Assembly (NCBI GenBank): GCA_024663395.1
Contig: JANFAH010000006.1
Span: 1,798,001-1,862,000 of the forward strand
Length of the DNA stretch: 64,000 bases
Reading direction: 5' to 3'
Origin: Pisolithus tinctorius
Taxonomy: Eukaryota > Basidiomycota > Agaricomycetes > Boletales > Pisolithaceae
The translations under genes and the position numbers were made by a program. Every line of letters begins with the position of its first letter. The stretch's first letter is position 1. Below, in pieces: positions 22,616 through 33,900 of the stretch. The notes under the pieces were generated by a model. That model had not been told where the DNA came from. It saw only the letters and a list, made by a program, of their open reading frames with translations, and did not search any database.

Positions 22616-24188
22616 TGATGTCCAAGACCACTAAACACATAGTCTGTTCACTGATGTGCACCTGATCAACCTCCTAGAGATAGGGAGAGATCAGCCTGGC
22701 ACACTAGGTAAACTATGGTGGGTGCAAGAATGTTGACTACTGGTCTACCTCTGCTGCCATGCAGGAACTACAACTATGTATGGCTCAGCCACTCTGGACC
22801 TTGCAGGCCCTCTTGATCAAGCATCACACTTTGTTCACTGAGCTTGACCTCAGGACAGTGTATATATGTAATGTAAAACTCCCTAAGACATTTGCCCAAC
22901 TGGCTCCATCACTTGGGCACTCTTGGTCACACTGATGGAGGCAAGAAGAAACTATGGGTGAAACTGCCCACTATGAGTATCATACTGCCATTGACCCTCA
23001 GCACTGGGTATGAAGGGATAGGGGAGAAGTTTGTAATCTAGTTTGAGTGAAGCAACCAAAGACACGAGTCTTCTCAGCTATCACTTCAAACCAGAGAGTT
23101 AGGGAGTAGAACCCATTGATTGAGGGTAAGGCTCAAAATGAACTAGATTAGAGAACCTGGCTATGACAAATGACAGGACTTATATACTGCCCTACTGTTT
23201 GTATGTACTGCCACAAGAGAACATTCTAGAAAGAAGCAAACAGAAGTGAGAGAATGTCAAGTCTGGGCCTACTCCAACCAACTCCGACACTATATAAGGT
23301 CTAGAGAGTGGTTTGGAAGCAAGTCCAACACAGGGAAGTAGAACTCCGACTAGCAGAATGTTGGCAGGAACAAAGACTGCTGAGACAAAGGTGGAGTGGA
23401 GTGAGGGCATTGGGTTTAGCTCATGTGCTACCCCCTTGCATGATCTCAGCCCTCATATTTCAGAGGGAGAGTACAGATGGAGAGTCAGAGATAACTCCAA
23501 CAGGCAGAAGTCAGAGACAGAAGGAGTAGGAACTAAGTTGATATTTGTACTGAGGAATGGCAGAGTATGATACATGCTTTTATACTACTACAGAGGTACA
23601 GTAACCAGAATCAGAACTGACATATGGAGACTCAGAAATTTTCAAGTAAAAACTTCCTAGATGATGAATGAAGGGTAGATGGAGGACATATGAATGGGTA
23701 ACATAGAACATCCAGAAAAGGAAACAGTCCAGATGCTGGACCATGTGGTGCACACGCTGCAGAGTACCTGGCTGCACGCTGTCAGGGAGAAGTCCAAAGG
23801 TAGTCACATGACCACTTGGAGAACAGTCTGCTCAGTCTGGTAGGAGAGCAACACAAGTCCAACAGTAGTCAGAGTGGAGATGGTTCATAGACGATTGAAG
23901 GTGGGCGGAGTTGGCATGGAGTGAGTGAATGACTGGTGGAAGAGGGTGCAGAGTGAGTAGAGACTTAGAGTGAATGCATGGTTATGACAGAGAACTACAC
24001 TATTGGACAAGTGCAAACATGTGTTAGTAACAAGGCATGGCCTTACTAAGTATCATGTAAGCATGAAAGAGTAAACAAAAGGAGAAGTCCGAGATGACTA
24101 AGCATCCCTCAAGGGTAACCCTAACCTGAGGGTAAATATATATGGGCAACTAGGAAATGCAGAAGTGAAAAGTCTACCAGTCATTACA
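22616..24188 (-). repeat. Probable 5' LTR of Ty3 element 4, split by a solo LTR
   Basis: Minus strand: TGTAATGACTGG at 24188 down to GGTCTTGGACATCA at 22616, followed by TTGGTGAGTAG. TATA-like words (CAGTATATAAGTCCTG) lie near 23180. A 735 bp solo LTR of another family (23255-23989) sits inside. No second copy is present, so the limits rest on TG..CA and position only. Confidence 0.4.
23255..23989 (-). mobile_element. Solo LTR of the element-6 family
   Basis: TGTCAAGTCTGGGCC to GGTTATGACA, the same family as the LTRs at 40808-41521 and 48251-48964. Flanked by the perfect 5 bp duplication GAGAA (23250-23254 and 23990-23994). Relative to the young copies most CpG have become TG or CA. It records an older integration followed by LTR-LTR recombination. 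Confidence 0.88.
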
Positions 24189-24208
24189 CTGTATCCCTGC
24201 CTGGCCCC

Positions 24209-24721
24209 ATGGTTTCCCCTTCATCCATTCCTACATCACCACTGTCTTCTGCAATGACATCAGTAAGCACTTCCATCAATCCATCATCTAGTTTGTCATC
24301 TCACAGCAAGAAGTGCAAAAGTGATGCCACTGCCATGCTTGAAACCACATCCACAGTGGCTTCCCTGGGAAGCTCTAGCAGTTCTCAGAAGTGGCACTCA
24401 CAGACAGCTGGCCTTGAAGATGTGGTGTGAGATCTAATGTCCAGTGTGCAAGACAGTACCTCCAAGATGCTCACCACTCTCAACAATCCCAAGGGCTGAA
24501 GTCTTGATGAAGCATGTGCATTGATGTTTGAGCCTGAGAAGAACCTTTCAGAGCAGAACCTGGTCCATTTGCAAATGTTGTTTGAAGAGAAATCCTCCTA
24601 TGTCACAGGTTACAAGAATGCCACTGCTCAGTTGGCAACATACTGAATGTTGTGGGTTAAGATGAGGCTCAAGGCCACTGGCTATGAGGTTCCAGAATTT
24701 GCAAATGTGGGGGGGAAATAA
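24209..24721 (+). pseudogene. Harbinger partner (Myb-like accessory) gene, decayed
   Basis: One frame from ATG 24209 to TAA 24719, about 170 codons, interrupted by three TGA (24428, about 24497 and about 24644). The N-terminus is Ser/Thr-rich. The C-terminal half (SLDEACALMFEPEKNLSEQN; FEEKSSYVTGYKNATAQLA; LWVKMRLKATGYEVPEF) resembles the second protein of basidiomycete PIF/Harbinger elements. It converges on the transposase at 24964, the usual arrangement. Confidence 0.55.
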
Positions 24722-24963
24722 GTTCATCTGTACTTGTGCATTTATACTGCAATCACTACTGTTCCAAATTGCCATGCAAGCATGAAAATTGAGGGTGGAT
24801 AAGACATTTGCATGATAATTGGGCAACATAGTGGAAACATGGATATAATGTGAAACTAGCTACTGAACTACTGAATCAACCCCTTCTTGCAAGCTCAGCA
24901 TGATAATCTTCCCACATTTGCACTGCAATTGTGTCACACATGGCATTCATCTGACTATGCAAC

Positions 24964-26394
24964 TCAGCATTCAATGGAGTATGTATCTTGCAAGCTTCTG
25001 ATGTCCATTTCTTCAGATGTTAAAAGTGGCCTGTTGTCTTCATCAAATTTGTTGGGTTCTGGCATGTCAATGTCATCAGGATCATGGAGACAGATGATAT
25101 TGTGAACACAGCATGCTGCTGCAAGCAAGTGAGACTGGATTGCCATGTCATATTCAGGTGGGAGAATGAGGGTTTGAAAATATTGCTTTATAACTCCAAA
25201 GTTATGCTTGATGTCATTTTGAAGCATGGCATGGCAAAGGTTGAAAAGCTCTTTGCCATCCCTCAGACTGTAGGGAGTGAATGAGAATCAGACACACATA
25301 AAAATATAATGGTACTTACCATAGGTTGGCTCACCCTCACTCAGCCAAATGATAGCATTGGCCATGGTACAGTATGAGTAGCTGTGGAGTCAATGGATAC
25401 CCTGCATCAGCAAGGTAATACCACCCATCAGGAATAGCAAAGTCCTGCAAGCAGGCATTGTGGTATACTGTGGCATCAGCAGCTGACCCTTCCCAGCCTC
25501 CAAGAATGTATGTAATGATACCATCAAATGAACATGCAATGAGACAGTTTTGAGATAAGAAGTCCTTGCAGTTGCACATAAGGTCTCATTCACTTGCAGA
25601 TGGTGCACATGCAATGTGTGTACCATTGAGGGCACCTATGGCACCCTTGAAGTACAGATAAAATTTGGGATTGGTGGTGATTCAACTGGGGACTGGTGAA
25701 TTGGCTCTGGGAAGGCAAACATATGTGGTATAGATGCAACCCTTGCAGAAAGCATGGAGCATTCATTTAAAATACCTGGGTAAAGTTTAGCAGAATTTCA
25801 ATTCAAATGACAGTGCACTCACTGTGATATTGTATCCATTGAGTGTTGGAATCACTCACTGATGTGCCAAGCTGATAAGCCTGTCACCATTGCATACAGG
25901 AAAATTGCCAGCTGCTCCTCTAATGTGACATTCTTTGAATCTTGGAGATCCCCTTCTTGAAGGATGGATATCAGCCTGAGGAAGATTCATTTGTGGATGC
26001 TGAGCTCAGTTCTGATCCACTTGGGGTGCCCATTAAGCGACTCATTTAGCCATCCCTGTCCTGAAAGAGCAGACATATGGTAAGGTTCTGGGGTAGTGCC
26101 TTGAAGTGTTATGACTGCAGCCTTGTATAGACCAAGTGTAGCAGTGACCACTGCATAGTTCCAAATCTGCTGCATGACTAGCACCCACCAAGTAATATCA
26201 GATGAGGCATCAGAATCTTCATCCTCCTTGTCCAAATTGTTCTCATCCCTTATGGCAATAGGGCAATTCTCAACCATAGCAATAGTCTCAATGGTGTAGT
26301 GGCATATGAGGTCAATTGCCATGTGACCACAGCCAAGTATGAACTTAGAAGTCTGCTGAACTCTGCACAGAGTTGGTTTGTATATGTTTTGCAC
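24964..26394 (-). pseudogene. PIF/Harbinger transposase (HARBI1-like, DDE_Tnp_4), decayed
   Basis: Minus strand in pieces. N-terminus 25987-26394 (YHMSALSGQGWLNESLNGHP; RTELSIHK). Core near 25337-25690 (FKGAIGALNGTHIACAP; GGWEGSAADATVYHNACLQD; IPDGWYYLADAGYPLTPQLL). C-terminus 24964-25227 (NFGVIKQYFQTLILPPEYDM; AAACCVHNIICLHDPDDID). Stops and lost introns separate them. The order and motifs match HARBI1-type nucleases. Almost no CpG. Confidence 0.85.
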
Positions 26395-26513
26395 AAGGAA
26401 GTGGAAATTCCACTACTGTTTGGGCCCTTGATCTTATTCTTGAGGACCTAACTTCTCAGGACAGGATGCAGTGACTGTGCAGAGCAAAAGTAACTTCATA
26501 AAACCTCTCCTGA

Positions 26514-28381
26514 TGGGAGTCAAAGTGTGGAAAGGTGGTGACAACCAACCAAAACCAACACAAAAGACAAATAAGAGCAAGTGGTGGTTTACCTCCACAG
26601 AACCTGGAGGGCAGAGAAACCTAAAGTGGGGGAAATTTCGATGGCAGGTGTTCCTAGCACAAGTTGTCAACAAGTTATGCAGGAGAAGACAAGCAAGCAA
26701 TGACTGGACAGGGGATGCTGAACAGAGTGAATGTGTTCAGCCAAAAGTACTTCTGGAATGATGGACTTTGATAAAATGTGCTCCTGGCACAAGTTGATGA
26801 CAAGTTATGCAGGAGTAGATGGATGACTAAGCAAACCTGCTGACTAAGTGTGGGGATAAAGCTTCAGATAAATGATGGAGGTAGATAGACCCCTTCATGG
26901 AGCCTCAACTACCAATGATATGAATGAAGACAGATAGACTCTTCTGAATGAGCCTCAACTGTTGACAACAAGGTATGCACTGAGAGCTGAACTGATTGAC
27001 TGAATGACTTCTGGACTGCTTGGGGATTGCTTGTGGGTGCAGCTAAGTACATGGGGGGTAATATACTGTGGGGGGAGTGCAGCTTGTGACAAACAAGGCA
27101 CAAACACTTGGTAAGTAATGAGTAAGGACTGAGTAATCATGATGAGTAAGCAAGAAATGAAAAGTAAGCAAGCAAAGAAGATTGGTAAGTATTGGCAATG
27201 AACAAGTCAAGGATAGTCAAAACATCACAGAATGAGTCAAATAAAGTCAGAAACTGAGTAAGTGCACTGATATCACATTAGGGGGTGGCAATGCAAGTCA
27301 GATCTTGGTGGAGACATCTCTAGATCCAAAGATGGCATGACAGATGGATGGTGTTTCCAGACAGGGAAGCATTAATTCCAGAATTGAAGGGCATGAGTCA
27401 GGCATCAAAGGGGCTAGGGCATTGGGGGTCTGTGGGGCAATGGGAGCATAAGCGATCACATCTCCCACCCTTTCATCCTCTCAGTGAAGTTAACAAAAGC
27501 TTCATGGATGGGGCTCTGATGGAGGAGGAGAAGGGGGGACATCTTCTGCTGGATCTTGCAGTAAGAAGGCAAGATGCATGTCATACTCATCATGAATGCA
27601 ATCAGGGAGGCTGGAGAACAGTAGACTATGCTGCAGCTGTTGCAATGTGGGAAGAATGATGGACAAGATTGGAATAAAGATGGTGCAGGGAGCAGGGAGG
27701 AACAATTCATATGCTTCATCAACTGGGGAGACCAAAACAACCACATAAGACCTTTCCAACTGAATGACAGACCTGAGGTGACCAAAGAACATCCTTCTGG
27801 AAGTCATACTGACAAGGAGAACATGCTGACCAAGCTGCATGGGATGAGACAGGGCTGACAATGATGGGATGAACCAGGGGGCTTCAGGACAGAAGCTGGT
27901 GGGAACACCTGGCAGATATATGTAGCCACTGTCTCTGGCAAATGAGACAAGTGAGATGATTGATGAAGAGGTGGCCATGATTGATGGACTTAGTGAAATG
28001 AGCATCTGATGGATGGAGTGCTGTAGAAATGTGTAGGGTGTGAGGATCCTCCCCAAATTTGGAAGGCAGAATTGTGTGGCTGAGCACTTTAAGCAAGTGT
28101 GAGAATGGAGTCGATATCTTTGGAAATGGTGGAGATACAATGAAAACTGGAATGCCATACATGGGCACTAAAAACCTTTAATGCATGCTTAACTCACTTC
28201 CTCTTTTCTCTTTAGCACTGACAACTTGTTCTTGTGCAAAGGATGACTGTTAACATCCAGCAGTCTTTCTATGCATGAGGCCTTTAGTCTTCATCTGCAT
28301 GCATGGACATTGCATGCAACTTGTTGATGAGTTAGGCAGAGTCAGCTGCAACCATGTCCACAACACCTTTGGTGTGTGACA
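26514..28381 (-). mobile_element. LTR-like 1.87 kb unit, copy C (inverted)
   Basis: Minus strand from TGTCACACACC (28381) to TTTGACTCCCA (26514), where the final ACA has become CCA. Flanked by a perfect 4 bp duplication, CTGA, at 26510-26513 and 28382-28385. Carries the unit ORF at 27502-27978. It sits upstream of the Harbinger transposase. Confidence 0.85.
27502..27978 (-). CDS. Unit ORF, copy C, 158 aa, unknown function
   Basis: ATG at 27978. MATSSSIISLVSFARDSGYI, then PTSFCPEAPWFIPSLSA, MTSRRMFFGHLRSV and HDEYDMHLAFLLQDPAEDV to PPSPPPSEPHP. Open from start to stop in spite of heavy CpG loss around it. It aligns with copy B over its whole length. The frame is also open upstream to 28158, but only the MATSSS start is shared by all three copies. 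Confidence 0.5.
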   Translation of the reverse strand: MATSSSIISLVSFARDSGYIYLPGVPTSFCPEAPWFIPSLSALSHPMQLGQHVLLVSMTSRRMFFGHLRSVIQLERSYVVVLVSPVDEAYELFLPAPCTIFIPILSIILPTLQQLQHSLLFSSLPDCIHDEYDMHLAFLLQDPAEDVPPSPPPSEPHP

Positions 28382-28528
28382 CTGAGAAACACTGACTTAA
28401 GGTGAAATCAACAGCACATGGGTCTGTGTGTTCAGATGCCAGGTGAATATGTATGCATTAGATAAGTTAATGATACACAAGATGCAAAGCAAAGGCATAT
28501 TACAGCAAGTATGGTGAGGACACAAACA

Positions 28529-28750
28529 TTGTGCTTGAGCTATTAGTAAGTGCTATCACTGCTTTGGTAGGTCTGCACCATTGCAAGTTGACTCACAAGT
28601 TACCCCACCAGGATATTTACAGCAAAAGCATTCCAGGATTCCTTGCAGCACAGGTGGTAGTGGTTGTGTTTCCCTCATTTTGTGGCAATGCAAATACTAC
28701 ATATCACATGGCTGTGCATGTGCATAGACCACAGCAGATCAAGACAAGCA
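28529..28750 (+). repeat. Dispersed repeat, copy 1 (222 bp)
   Basis: Starts TTGTGCTTGAGCTATTAGTA and matches 62049-62270 over its full length (shared blocks GTTTCCCTCATTTTGTGGCA, ATGCAAATACTA, ATCACATGGCTGTG, ACCACAGCAGATCA). A short trace recurs at 63475-63500. Family not identified. Confidence 0.7.
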
Positions 28751-28849
28751 TTTGTAAAGCAATGCATTGCAGGATATCCCTGGATGGCTGCTTCTGCTTC
28801 TAGACATTGGAAGAACTGGATGAGTCATTTTATCAGTGATACATGCCAT

Positions 28850-28940
28850 CAGTAAATCACTTTGTGTGCTGGCAGTCCTAGGGAACCTGTCCAGTGCTGG
28901 ACAGCTCTGGACAGCTCTGGCCAGCAAAAGTGATTTACTG
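28850..28940. mobile_element. 91 bp hairpin MITE
   Basis: Inverted ends CAGTAAATCACTTT / AAAGTGATTTACTG, continuing imperfectly through GTGCTGGC / GCCAGC. The centre repeats GGACAGCTCT. Target duplication is unclear (AT on both sides). Confidence 0.6.
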
Positions 28941-30030
28941 ATTGGCATTGTGCTGTTTTATGTGTTTCATCTTTGATTTTAGATATAATTGTAGAATCTG
29001 TAGATAGACCTCAGCATGCTGACAAGCTACTGAGGGACTAAGTGCAGAGCAGAGCAGGACAGCAAGGATTTAGACAGGTGTACAAGGCCTGATGATGCAG
29101 CTAGGGTGGAGATGCTGAAAGATTGGAAAAACAGTCAAGCACACTAGAAGGGAGTGGTCAGCTTGTCACCTATGAAACAATGTCAAAGAGAGACAAACTT
29201 GGATCTATGCACAAGGCAGTCATGCCCACAAATGAACCTAAACAGCTCAGAGCCTTCACAATGCCTCTACATATAAGATGCCTACTTCACTTCACAGTTT
29301 ATAATGTTCTGAGGTAGAACAGGATATTTTAATACACTATTTATTTATCATGTTTTCTGGGAGGTAAGACACTGTAACTTAACCTAGAACATTTGGCATG
29401 CTCTCAGTACCATGTTCTTGTACATAAAAATTATAGTTTAGCATGTCATGTTTTTAGAGAAAACATTGAACTGCCATTCTTTTTTTTTTTCCAGGTGAAC
29501 ATTGAAAGACTTGGCCAAATGCTATTATTATTATCACATACAAAACATATATTGTTTACTTTTGATGTTCTATGTAACATTACATGTTCTTCAATGATTG
29601 GTGTGTTTAAATTATTTTGTGGTAAAGCATTTGATTAATGTATTGCATAACATGCAGAAAACAGTACTAATGATTTTTTTGATGATTGTTTTTGGTTTTT
29701 GGTGGTGGGTCATGGTAATTGTTTTTCACCAATAAAACATTGGAAATCCACTGTGTCATGTTTTCTGTCAGAAAATTCATTCAAAATTCAACATTATTTC
29801 CACTGGTTTCAGCAGAGAACATGAGATAAAACAAAGTATCTTTTCAAAGATTTTTTTCCCTATGTTTGCAAAAAAAAATTGTAAAATGCTTGCTGTGCCT
29901 GTTGTTACAAAGATCAATTCATGGATGCTACATCTAACCCCTGAGCAACAGGCTTGAACTCCTCCAATCTCATGTTTGCTTGCTGTTACAATCTCTAAAG
30001 GCACTCATTCCAATATCAATATCCTTTAGA
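28941..30030. other. No gene recognised; AT-rich, CpG-free
   Basis: Short unconserved frames only. About 29680-29900 ends in ATTGTAAAATGCTTGCTGTG, which resembles the terminal repeat of the Tc1-type MITE at 58384-58717, so a relic of that family may lie here. Confidence 0.4.
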
Positions 30031-30039
30031 CTATCTTCT

Positions 30040-30520
30040 CAATACCTATGTGGAAGATAATTCCTGTGCTATCTTTGTGCTCACATGGTGGGAGTTTGTC
30101 AGAAGTGTGCTGTGGGTTTTGATGGAGACCCAGAGGACATCAGCTAGTGTTTGTTGCATTGGTGGGCTTGCCAATTGGGCTGATTCTGAATGGGTGTTCT
30201 ATGGTCCCAGAATGGAACTTCTGAACCCATCTCAAAATTTTGTAGCATTCAATGATCATGCTGACAGTGTTGGATTTGGAACCACACCTGTCTGCACATT
30301 GGAATCTACCCACCAAAGTCTGCAATATCTAAAGTGCTCAACATTGTCCATTAGGGAAGCCACATCTTGGTCACTGTTGTCACCACAGGTCACTCAAGGA
30401 AGGATGACATGCCACCAGCCTGTCTCATATGAGGTTTTGGCTTTATGCAAGCTTGACATTACCAGAGTATGCATGTCACCTCTCTCAGATAGTGACCACT
30501 TAGCATTCCATTAAAGGGTT
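30040..30520. pseudogene. Decayed copy of the segment at 39360-39500
   Basis: From about 30250 the sequence (GATCATG..AGTGT; GGATT; ACACCTGTCTGCACATTGG; ACCCACCAAAGTCTGC) follows 39390-39490 closely, with C-to-T changes at former CpG. In the frame that is open at 39360 (DPPKYAISEVLD) this copy has a stop. Product unknown. Confidence 0.45.
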
Positions 30521-30949
30521 CATGGTTAGTGAACTTCTTGACACTATTATTTGTAGCCATGATTCACTTTGATGCTGTCATCATTGAGAGTCATGTAGTC
30601 TCCATGCATGGGCCAGTCCAGTTCCTCAGGTAGTTGGAGATGTTGGAAAAGGACTCAACATATACAGATTCTCCTAGCCTTGTTGACACACCAGAGTCTC
30701 TCAGCTCTTACCTAGAAAATGGGCTGATCACCATGACCAGCACATTTGAGAAACAGTGGAGGAAATCTGGCTGATGACTGTGTGCAACCTGTGAGTCATT
30801 GAATTTAGGGTAAAATGTTGAGTGAGATGGTTAATTATTTGGGAGTTTGATACCAATACAAATGCCAATACAACATTCTATTGTTCATACTGTACCTGAT
30901 GTGTAGAATACAAAGTAAGTGACAAGGATAAAGTGCATACATATCAATA

Positions 30950-33900
30950 CTAGGAAATATATTTGAAACATTCCTGCCATTTGTTTCCGTGGGCCATTGC
31001 ACTCAAGTCCAGCTCCACACAACATCCATGAGGAATGATTAATTTGGTATGCATTGAATAAAATGGGACCTGCAAAGATGTTGGTATCCATAAAAGCAAT
31101 CTCCCCTGTGGGCCTCTGATCCAGCCATCAGGGTGCAGCAGGACTGGTTGAGTTATGTCCCCCAATGTGTGGGCATCAAGAAGTTGTCCACTGTCAGATA
31201 ATCCATGTGATGAGACTGAAGAAAAGCAAATAGGATGTATCCCATGAATCTGAGTGGCTGTCAGAATAAAGTCAGATACTTTAACAGCATATATACAGAT
31301 AGCTGTAAATAATGTACTCACCATTAACATGTAACATGGTAGGATGATCATTTCCATCTCCTGAGATCCCAACAGCCTCATCCACCAAGCCAGAGATAAT
31401 CATATTGGTATCAGAGGAGAATGCAACTGAGTGGGCATCCTGAGTATGCCCCTTCAGAGGGCTGCCAATCTGATCTCCACTCTTTGCATCCCAGACCCTC
31501 AGAGTCTTGTCCTCTGAGCCTGAGACAATCCTGTTGCCATCAGGGGAGAATGCAACTGAGGTGACATTTGAAGTATGCCCCTTCAGAGAGCTGCCAATCT
31601 GATCTTCACTCTTTGCATTCCAGACCCTCACAGTCTTGTCCAAAGAGCCTGAGACAATCCTGTTGCCATCAAGGGAGAATGCAACTGAGGTGACATTTGA
31701 AGTATGCCCCTTCAGGGGGCTGCCAATCTGATCTCCACTCATTGCATCCCAGACCCTCACAGTCTTGTCTGAAGAGCCTGAGACAATCTTGTTGCCATCA
31801 GGGGAGAATGCAACTGAGGTGACATAAGAAGTATGCCCCTTTAGAGGGCTGCCAATCTGATCTCCACTCTTTGCATCCCAGACCTTCACAGTCTTGTCCA
31901 AAGAGCCTGAGGCAGTCCTGTTGCCATCAGGGGAGAATGCAACTGAGATGACATGATCAATATGCCCCTTCAGAGGGCTGCCAATGTGATCTCCACTCTT
32001 TGCATCCCAGACCCTTACAATGCTGTCCTCTGAGCCTGAGACAATCCTGTTGCCATCAGGGGAGAATGCAACTGAGGTGACATAAGAAGTATTCCCCTTC
32101 AGAGGGCTGCCAATCTGATCTCCACTCATTGCATTCCAGACCCTCACAGTCTTGTCTGAAGAGCCTGAGACAATCTTGTTGCCATCAGGGGAGAATGCAA
32201 CTGAGGTGACAATTGAAGTATGCCCCTTCAGAGGGCTACCAATCTGATCTCCACTCTTTGCATCCCAGACCCTCACAGTGTTGTCCTCTGAGCCTGAGAC
32301 AATCCTGTTGCCATCAGGGGAGAATGCAACTGAGGTGACATAAGAAGTATGCCCCTTCAGAGGGCTGTCAATCTGATGTCCACTCTTTGCATCCCAGACC
32401 CTCACAGTCCTGTCTGAAGAGCCTGAGACAGTCCTGTTGCCATCAGGGGAGAATGCAACTGAGGTGACATAATCAATATGCCCCTTCAGAGGGCTACCAA
32501 TCTGATCTCCACTCTTTGCATCCCAGACCCTCACAGTCTTGTCCAAAGAGCCTGAGACAATCCTGTTGCCATCAGGGGAGAATGCAACTGAGGTGACAAT
32601 TGAAGTATGCCCCTTCAGAGGGCTGCCAATCTGATCTCCACTCTTTGCATTCCAGACCCTCACAGTGTTGTCCTCTGAGCTTGAGACAATCCTGTTGCCA
32701 TCAAGGGAGAATGCAACTGAGGTGACATTTGAAGTATGCCCCTTCAGAGGGTTGCCAATGTGATCTCCACTCTTTGCATCCCAGACCCTCACAGTCTTGT
32801 CCTCTGAGCCTGAGACAATCCTGTTGCCATCAGGGGAGAATGCAATTGAGGTGACAATTGAAGTATGCCCCTTCAGAGGGCTGCCAATCTGATCTCCACT
32901 CATTGCATCCCAGACCCTCATAGTCTTGTCCCAAGAGCCTGAGACAATCCTGTTGCCATCAGGGGAGAATGCAACTGAGGTGACATTTGAAGTATGCCCC
33001 TTCAGAGGGCTGCCAATCTGATGTCCACTCTTTGCATCCCAGACCCTCACAGTCTTGTCACTTGAGCCTGAGACAATCCTGTTGCCATCAGGGGAGAATG
33101 CAACTGAGGTGACATAATCAATATGCCCCTTCAGAGGGCTGCCAATCTGATGTCCACTCTTTGCATCCCAGACCCTCACAGTCTTGTCACTTGAGCCTGA
33201 GACAATCCTGTTGCCATCAGGGGAGAATGCAACTGAGGTGACATCATCAGTATGCCCATGTAGGGCAAGCTGCACAGCTGGCCAGTCCTGCAGACCCCCC
33301 TGAGCAACATGTACAAGGTGAGAGAATTTGGTCATAAGTTGTCTGGACAACAAGGAAGTAGAAGGTGCAAAGGGCAATGCTGAGAGGTATAGGTGTGGTG
33401 TACTGCATGAAATTGCTGTGGTAAAACATTGCAAAAATTTGCCCCCATCCATTGCTAATGCTGCTGATACTTCACAATCTTCATGACCCTTTACATGACA
33501 TTAGATGTCATTATATGCCACCCAGCAACTGAAGTACTTACCTGTAACCATCTGGCTGTGATTGCAAGAGAGGATTCAGCACTCCCCAATGCTCCAAGAA
33601 GGCTGAGAGCCTCAATCCAGAACAGGATTTTTTCACTCTCTACAATGGCTTGCACAGACGTTGCAAGGCACGAGTCAAACTTGGCCATCCCCAAATGCTC
33701 CGCCCAGAATTTGCACGAGTAGGATAAGTGCTGTGAAATATTTGATTTGATTCTCTCTGGCAAGTCAGGAATCTGGGAGTTGCTGAGGTACGAGTTTTCC
33801 AGCCTGCAGATGTTGAAACGCAGCTCCTTGGTGAGCACTCGCATAGAAGCATAGGCCAGATTACTTGAGTTAGAAGTGTCAATGAAGTAGTCCCCACTTC

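Noticed and set aside
31400..33265. 129 bp periodic repeats as minisatellite or CRISPR-like array
   Set aside because: They translate as WD40 repeats in one open frame of a spliced NLR-type gene; no spacer structure.
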